Origin: Nymphaea colorata
Lineage: Eukaryota; Streptophyta; Magnoliopsida; Nymphaeales; Nymphaeaceae
Assembly (NCBI RefSeq): GCF_008831285.2
Contig: NW_022205095.1
Coordinates: 1-36,622 of the forward strand
Direction: 5' to 3'
Length of the DNA stretch: 36,622 nt
Position numbers and translations under genes: made by a program. The stretch's first letter is position 1, and every line of letters starts with the position of its first letter. The notes below the pieces were generated by a model. That model ran no database searches. It was not told where the DNA came from and saw only the letters and a list, made by a program, of their open reading frames with translations. Of this stretch, positions 31,272 through 36,622 are shown one piece after another.

Positions 31272-32615
31272 TCAACGTTATAATTTTAGAGCAGAGTGGG
31301 GATGCACTTGTGGTCGAACATCCTCAAGCCCTTAAACTACTACCTGATCTCGGTACGGACTACATTCGATTATCTCCTCCTGGAACTCTACGCTCTCTTG
31401 AGGGTGGCTGGACTGGCCTTTTTTGAGGAATTAAAGGTAATCCTTCATGTGCTGGTCTTGAGCGTGAGTTATATGCTATTCCCGAGGTTCAGGCCTATCC
31501 TCACCTGAATTGCTATATTGATTGAGTTTGCTGCCGAACTCGTTCTGATTTAACCAAAATATACCTTTTCTGCAGTGATGTTGAGTCGTTTCTTGCCTAG
31601 GATGTCTTGGCTTGCTTTTCTAATTCTTAGAACTGTCCCTTTTCCTCTTCAACTCCCTCCTGGAATCGTTATTCTATCAACTTCTGCTGCTCCTGCATCT
31701 TCTTCATTAGCTCCTCCTTTATCTTCTGCTTCTGAGCCAATCGATCTGAGTATTTGCAGTTGGCTTGCTCCAGCATTTCCTCCAGTTTCTCTTCAGATCT
31801 CAGGACCTAAATCACCCAAAATATACTTTGTAGCCTTCGCGTATGTGTGGGCTGATTTGCACATCATCTATCTGTGTGATATTTTGGCAATGCTCGAGCA
31901 GCATGAGGCGATAGTTGTTGATCTTTCTAACTGGGTTTTCTCGCATATTGATGGAGAGCATTTCTGGACTATGCCCCACTAGTTCCTTCACTGCCTGTAG
32001 GTCTTCTACAAGGTTGCTTTATAGGTCCAGCAGCAATAGTTGGGGAAGATTCACTCCCAATTGCTTTATGAGGTTGTTGCGAGCTGAAAGGACGCTGAGA
32101 CTGTCTCCACCTGTGAATGCCAAAGAGGAAAGACGGTTGTGATCAAGAGTAAGCACTCGTAAGGTGGCTGGGCAATCTAAGAAGAACTGCAGCTGATTGT
32201 TGCTAAGTTCTTAGTAGAGGAATAAATACGAGGACTTCGAGCAGGGGCACTTCAAGAGTGGAGAAATCGACGGATTATAGACGATTAGCGCTGATGTTGA
32301 GATGCTTGAGGTATTGCAGTACATGTGCAGACTCAGCTGTTTGGTCGATGTGCGTGAAATAGTTAAAGGAGAGGTCCAGCCAGGACACGGGGACAGCGAG
32401 TCTCTCGTTGACTTCTTTGAAGTTGAGATCGTTGAAGTTCTTGAAGAAGTTGTAGCTGGCATCAACTCGGCTCACCTGCAGAGCCCTAAGCTCAATTTCC
32501 TTCAGTCTTCTGAGCTATTATGACTCAAATCGAGCACGTTTTCCTTCTGTTCGGCACCCTCCTCTTCAGGTCCCTCCATGCGGATGAAGGAACGAATCTC
32601 CTGGTCGCTCAGCAT
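31272..32615 (-). CDS. Leucine-rich repeat protein with coiled-coil tail
   Basis: About 445 residues. An acidic N-terminus (MLSDQEIRSFIRMEGPEEEG) and NVLDLSHNSS open the repeats. The LRRs are of SDS22/ciliary type: SWLDLSFNYFTHIDQTAESA, YLKHLNISANRL, LSNNQLQFFLDCPATLRVL, LDHNRLSSLAF, LLLLDLESNLVEDLQAVKEL, and a cap NMRENPVRKINNYRLMLLEH followed by NITQIDDVQISPHIREGYK. This cap is the usual end of LRRs in axonemal and centrosomal LRR proteins. A coiled coil follows (SEEKLEEMLEQANCKYSDRL, KEELMKKMQEQQKLIEERF). The C-terminus is acidic, with TGA 31272-31274. A ciliary role is plausible from the architecture only. Frame breaks near 32505 and elsewhere. Confidence 0.75.
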
Positions 32616-32711
32616 TTAGAATTATTATTGCAGATCGAAAACTATTTGATTATTAGCACCGCTCTTGTGATTCTGCTGGTAGCTCACCTCGCATGATATA
32701 AGTAATAAAAT

Positions 32712-33231
32712 ATGCAGGAAGAAGTATCCAATGGATCAATAGCTAGATTAGACCAGCGCTATTAGGATAATGTGAGGCCCTATGAGACCATCACCAAGAC
32801 CATTGCGCTCCATAATAGCGAAATTTACTCCCTGCAGAGAAGTACAACAACTGCAGCAACAGTACGAAGCACTAAGACAAACGTACAGCCTTCTGCCCTA
32901 GACGAGGAACGTAAAAAAGAGAGACAGAGAGAACTGAGGAAGGAGAGGAACAGATTCATCGAGGAAGCCATCACTGCACGGGAGAAGGATTTCAATGATC
33001 AGTACAAGTCGAAACGACTTCAAAGATAGAGGAAATAAGTTTGAAATATCAGCAAATATCTCTCATACAGGGCATGAGCGCAAGGACTACAATATCTTCT
33101 TCAACCTCGATGAGGGACTCTTGGAGGAAGTCATCCACGAATTGGCAGAAAATGGAGAGGAATCACTGAAAAAGGAACTGGCAGTTTGGCTTACCTCCTA
33201 CAACACATCCATGAATACAAGGCTAAAGTGA
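32712..33231 (+). CDS. Small charged coiled-coil protein, about 172 aa
   Basis: ATG 32712 opens MQEEVSNGSIARLDQRYEDN. A Ser/Thr-rich linker and a very basic helix (LDEERKKERQRELRKERNRF) follow, then, after a frame break near 33030, NKFEISANISHTGHERKDYN and FNLDEGLLEEVIHELAENGE, LKKELAVWLTSYNTSMNTRL, TGA 33229-33231. No domain recognised. Its ATG is 97 bases from the divergent LRR gene start. Confidence 0.55.
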
Positions 33232-33316
33232 TCCGTCGCTATTTATAGTCTTCAGTTGACAATTAAGTACAAATTACCTCCAAGCTATTTGCTTACTGTT
33301 TGCTTATAATTATTAG

Positions 33317-34145
33317 ATGCTCAGCAGAAAGAAGTCCAGCACTGCTCCATAATGGCAGGGCGAAGAGATGAAGGTAAGTAATTCCCTATGAAGTTGCATG
33401 TAGTGTTCTAGAAGGAGGGCGATACTAACTGGCCCATTTCCGTCAAGATCATGATCAGACAGAACAGCGAGAAGGAGATTTATCTGAGCGAAATCATATG
33501 GCGGTTGAAGGAGCAAAACCTCAATGATTATTTTGATTCATCCGTCAGCTACTACCACGAAGAACGCAAAATATACATCTTCGGATTCATCATCTCGTCA
33601 GATCTCAGGGAAACGATCTCGTCACCCAGGAAAAGTATAGGAAGAAGATCCATGAATCTGCCTTAGCTATACCAATAATGAACCTTACCTTAAGCTACGC
33701 TTTAGGAAAAAAGTGGGTGGCGGTTGGAGTTGCTCAAATAAGAACAAAAAATCAAATACCACGATTTCGACACTGACAACAGGCAAGCCAAGCAGAAGGA
33801 AAAAACCATATCAGAAGTGGTCGAGAAGGTGGCTCTTTGGAGGAAATTGTACACTGGTTTCATCGATGAAAAAAATGAAGTTGTTCACATGGACCTCGAT
33901 ACATCAGCAACTGAAATTGGCATTGTGAAGAAAACACTCGACGACTATCTGCTCAGATCAGGAATGGAAAGCGCTACGGTTTCAATTTCCACAAGAGAAG
34001 AGGAGACAAGATCGGAGAATTACGTACCTTTGTGAAAGAGCATAAAAACGCAGATGAAAGAATAAAAAATGATGATATGCATGCAAGATCAAACCCAGCA
34101 TCAATCCTTCATTCGATATTTAGGCCCCTCAACAATCATCTATGA
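33317..34145 (+). CDS. Unknown protein with FGFNF-like basic motif, about 265 aa
   Basis: MLSRKKSSTAPEWQGEEMK continues after a 20-nt intron as LHVVFEKEGDTNWPISVKIM, IYLSEIIWRLKEQNLNDYFD and YYHEERKIYIFGFIISSDLR. After a break near 33660-33730 comes KIKYHDFDTDNRQAKQKEKT, VALWRKLYTGFIDEKNEVVH and KKTLDDYLLRSG. After another near 33960, RYGFNFHKRRGDKIGELRTF with VKEH follows. The last block looks like a compact conserved basic module, but I cannot name the family. TGA 34143-34145 overlaps the convergent RBR gene. Confidence 0.6.
33374..33393 (+). other. 20-nt intron in 33317 gene
   Basis: GTAAGTAATTCCCTATGAAG lies between ...GEEMK and LHVVFEKEGD. Taking out exactly 20 bases joins the two parts in frame, with GT and AG ends. 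Confidence 0.75.
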
Positions 34146-34820
34146 ATTTTTGCTTACAGTGTCTGAGCTGCAGCACTTCTACACAAAGAAGTAGTAAGGC
34201 AGCTTAAACCATCCATATTATGCGCATCCGTGGTGTGAAACCGACCACTCTTCCAGACATTCAAAGCATATCTATTTTTTGCAAGCCGGACAAGCAATCC
34301 TGAGCAACCGCCCTCCTTAAATATCTTTGCTGCACAGAATTTGCAAAACTTTATGTTTTACATGTGGCAATGTTTTACGAAATTCCGAGGCATTCTCCTG
34401 GATGATCAAGCCGATTGCACCTGGACAGTGCTTTTTCAACATATTTGGCAAGCGGAAGTGGATGGATCGAGATATCCTGGACAATCCGGCACTTGGCATT
34501 TGTAAGTTGGACCAAGATGATCAATTTGTGATTTGAGATCGAACGCCTTCCAGAGAAGGTGGGTTTTTGTGATAATTTGGAATAAATAGAATCTGAAGCC
34601 GTGCTAAGTGAGGCCTCACAACAATCCAAAGGGCATTTGGGCATTTCTACTCTAGATGCTGTTGGTGATAAGAGACTCCGCGCATTTTAAGCACAAGACT
34701 TCGTGCTAGCATTTCATAACCTTTCCTGCAGCTTTTTCGTAAAAGCATACAATGCATTGGAGTTTTCTAATGGCCTTGAGGGTCGGCTTCCACGCTAGGG
34801 TGAAGATTATTAATGTTCAT
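34101..34820 (-). CDS. RBR (RING-between-RING) E3 ubiquitin ligase
   Basis: RING1: LQCIVCFYEKAAGKVMKCEH with EVLCLKCAESLITNSI, then CPLDCCEASL. IBR region: PTYKCQVPDCPGYLDPSTSA with CQIC and later Cys/His pairs. RING2/Rcat: IKFCKFCAAKIFKEGGCSRI, ACPACKKEICFECLEEWSVS, HHGC. The GGC cysteine matches the catalytic thioester Cys of RBR ligases, which take ubiquitin from E2 before passing it on. Length about 235 aa is short for the family, with little outside the RBR core. The ATG at 34820 is in a different frame from RING1, so a frame break or a tiny intron lies near 34790. TGA 34101-34103 overlaps the convergent gene by 45 bases, and the true end may be earlier. Confidence 0.8.
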
Positions 34821-35185
34821 GTCTTTTTATTTTCTCTACTTGATATGTACCGGCTAAAGGCTACTAAGTTGATAATTTGTCCCAGGTAAATGCTAAACTT
34901 TTGCTGGTCATTTTTACTTTTTATTAATATAATATAAGTAAGTCTATCCTACGACCAAAGCAATAAACTTACTTCTTAATCTCTTTCAAAGTCAGGATAG
35001 ATAAGTTTATATGATTGTTAATTATTGGGTTAAAGAAATTCGAAATATAGAAAATATTAGATAAACACCCACAACCGAAGTAAAAATCTCATATCTTCAC
35101 ACTAATGATGGATTGAATACGGTTAAATGGTTCACTATAAAGTCATAAGTTGCACATTTACTGAATAAATCAATATAAAAATCGA
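34821..35185. other. Intergenic region, 365 bases
   Basis: The longest gene-free stretch of the window, AT-rich, between two divergent genes. Contains one short inverted repeat (CTATCCT at 34944-34950, AGGATAG at 34994-35000, flanked by related AGTAAGT / AACTTACT pieces) but no ORF or RNA gene that I can support. It must include the promoters of both neighbours. Confidence 0.5.
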
Positions 35186-36465
35186 ATGGGAGCAGGGTAA
35201 TCGCTGAACTAAAAAGCCATGCACTACGGGGTTCAGTATTTCGACGACGATATTGGAAGATCAGCGACAGCATTCTCAAGAGGACATCCTCTACTGCCAA
35301 ATTGCACGTCATTGATTAGGAGTGCAAACCCACTACGACATATTCTTCGCCCAAACATGCATACTCGTTGATTAGTACCTACTTGACTCGGCAGAGGTCG
35401 TAGATGTTGATGAATATTTTAGTGAGATTGAGTGGAGAAATCAGTGCGAATATCTAGTCAATGTGAAGTACATTAAGGGCTTCAATACTTCCATGATCTG
35501 CTAAACCAGTGCACCTAAAAATTACCTCTATATCGAGCATATCCCGCTTCGGCTTAGTCAAATCACAGATATACCCTTCCCTGAAAACCTCTGCCTTCTG
35601 AAAGCGTGCCTCAAAGGCTTTTATTATATCTATTTGCATACTCGAACTCTGGATATCAAGGAGGACCAAATTTGCGTCAATTAGGAAGGAAGAGTGAAGG
35701 TTTGGATGAATGTAAATTTGGCTAAAAGCACTCCTTGCATCACCAATATCTTTAGAACTGCAAGAAAATCGTAAGTGGTGTTAGTTAGGGAGATCATTGA
35801 TATGATCGATGAGAATACTGATCATCAATTCGAACCGAAAAACTTTAAACAATATCTTAGAGAGCAACAGTTATAGCATTTGACGTTTGCTGAGTCGATT
35901 ATCGCAGTTGAGCAGTTCGCAAATGCACTTCAAATTACAATCCCATTAGGCTTAGTATCGGTCAATGACTTATTTGATCCTTTGCTCAACACCCATAAAA
36001 GAATCAGCAGTAACGAACTTAACCAAATCAATAACTCATACTCAGTGGAAGAGGAGCATAAACCAACGAGACCAAGATGCTTGAAAGCATTCCCATCATG
36101 TATGAAGAGCATTCAGCTCATCATTATACAAATTATAGCGAACCCCAGTTCATCAAATATTTGGATACTTATCGTTGCGAAAGAGAAGATAATGTTGTGG
36201 GATCGCCCCTGCCTTTTAAGTCAATATAATACCCAATTCAAATTAACTATATCACGAAAAGCTCAATCAATACATTCGAAAACGTTATCAGCATCCATTC
36301 TCCTCTATCTAATGCAGTACCTGAAGCGAAAGCGTCGGAAATGAGCAAAAATGCCAATAGGTGATAAAAGATGACGAATAATGGAAATATTACGATGTGA
36401 ATGGGTGGCTGGAAATAGATCCTGAAATTTTAAACGACCTTAAAAAGATAAGCGCAAACTCATGA
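35186..36465 (+). CDS. Degenerate protein-kinase-like protein
   Basis: About 425 residues. The N-terminus (MGAGESLNEKAMHYGVQYFD) and the helix C region are blurred by frame breaks (EDILYCQIARH in one frame, THYDIFFAQTCILVDEYLLD in the next). The hinge reads NYLYIEHIPLRLSQI. A helix follows (LCLLKACLKGFYYIYLH), then TRTLDIKEDQICVNEEGRVK and VWMNVNLAKS, which aligns to HRDIKPENILVNEEGRVKVxDFGLAK with HRD and DFG both altered. The C-terminal part is unrecognised (MLESIPIMYEEHSAHHYTNY, EWKYYDVNGWLEIDPEILND) and ends at TGA 36463-36465. A second pseudokinase-like gene on the same chromosome end, not obviously a recent copy of the one at 23170. Confidence 0.5.
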
Positions 36466-36509
36466 TTTTAATATTGTAATCTTATTGGAAGATCTTAAAA
36501 AAATGATCA

Positions 36510-36622
36510 TCAAGCTTTTCTTTTGATTTTTTCAAAGGCATATTCGTCCTTTGCTTTTCTTTTCTTCAAATCCTTGGTCTTGTTTTCTTTACTTTCCGTC
36601 TATAGCTTCACATAACTTCTCC
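36510..36622 (-). CDS. C-terminus of a Lys-rich protein (partial)
   Basis: The last bases hold the 3' end of a minus-strand gene that runs off the window: KENKTKDLKKRKAKDEYAFE, then KIKRKA and TGA at 36510-36512. Too short to identify. Confidence 0.4.

Noticed and set aside
1-36622. tRNA, rRNA genes or CRISPR arrays
   Set aside because: No cloverleaf with TTCGANNC-type arms, rRNA core sequence or regularly spaced direct repeats were noticed. A covariance-model scan would be decisive and was not possible here.

Overview
This window is the left end of a ciliate macronuclear chromosome. It opens with a tract of CCCCAA telomere repeats (1-81). The first gene starts about 150 bases further in, and genes then follow on both strands almost without spacers. 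The key to reading it is the genetic code. TAA and TAG occur inside conserved domains, and where they can be aligned to invariant family residues they fall on glutamate: the PTREL motif of a DEAD-box helicase at 2759, the LQFEA and EQA positions of importin alpha at 673 and 795, and helicase motif V at 3597. TGA is the only stop that makes sense. UAR=Glu is the code known from peritrich ciliates (Vorticella relatives), so a peritrich or a close oligohymenophorean relative is my best guess. Standard-code ORFs are therefore only fragments of the real genes.

Layout. 235-4129: importin alpha (+), ribosomal protein eS10 (-), DDX20-like DEAD-box helicase (+). 4205-8698: three minus-strand genes, the first a long coiled-coil protein. 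8831-19009: two secreted or membrane Cys-rich proteins with H-type-lectin-like domains. They flank a MULE/FAR1-like transposase-derived gene with a SWIM zinc finger and several small unknown genes. 19033-22903: minus-strand unknown protein, class I glutamine amidotransferase-like protein and a diacylglycerol kinase of the epsilon type. 23170-25301: kinase-like domain lacking catalytic residues, followed by a disordered Glu/Gln/Ser-rich region. 25392-28983: ZZ zinc-finger protein and a synaptojanin-type SAC + inositol 5-phosphatase. 29039-36622: HEAT/TOG-like protein, membrane protein, LRR protein with coiled-coil tail, RBR E3 ligase, second degenerate kinase-like protein and several unknowns. 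No rRNA, tRNA, CRISPR array or intact transposon was seen.

Two further features shape the annotation. First, introns appear extremely short: several candidates are exactly 20 nt (GT...AG), and two of these restore the frame perfectly. Second, most long genes contain single-base frame breaks at different, unrelated sequences, mostly behaving as one missing base. The encoded domains are well conserved on both sides of each break, so I read these as uncorrected indels of an error-prone assembly rather than as pseudogenes. Gene boundaries below join frames across such breaks and are approximate where breaks lie near an end.

The genes do not form one pathway. They are typical eukaryotic housekeeping functions (nuclear import, translation, RNA remodelling, phosphoinositide and diacylglycerol signalling, ubiquitination) mixed with ciliate-type surface proteins. 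The most unusual item is the transposase-derived gene at 11468-13583.
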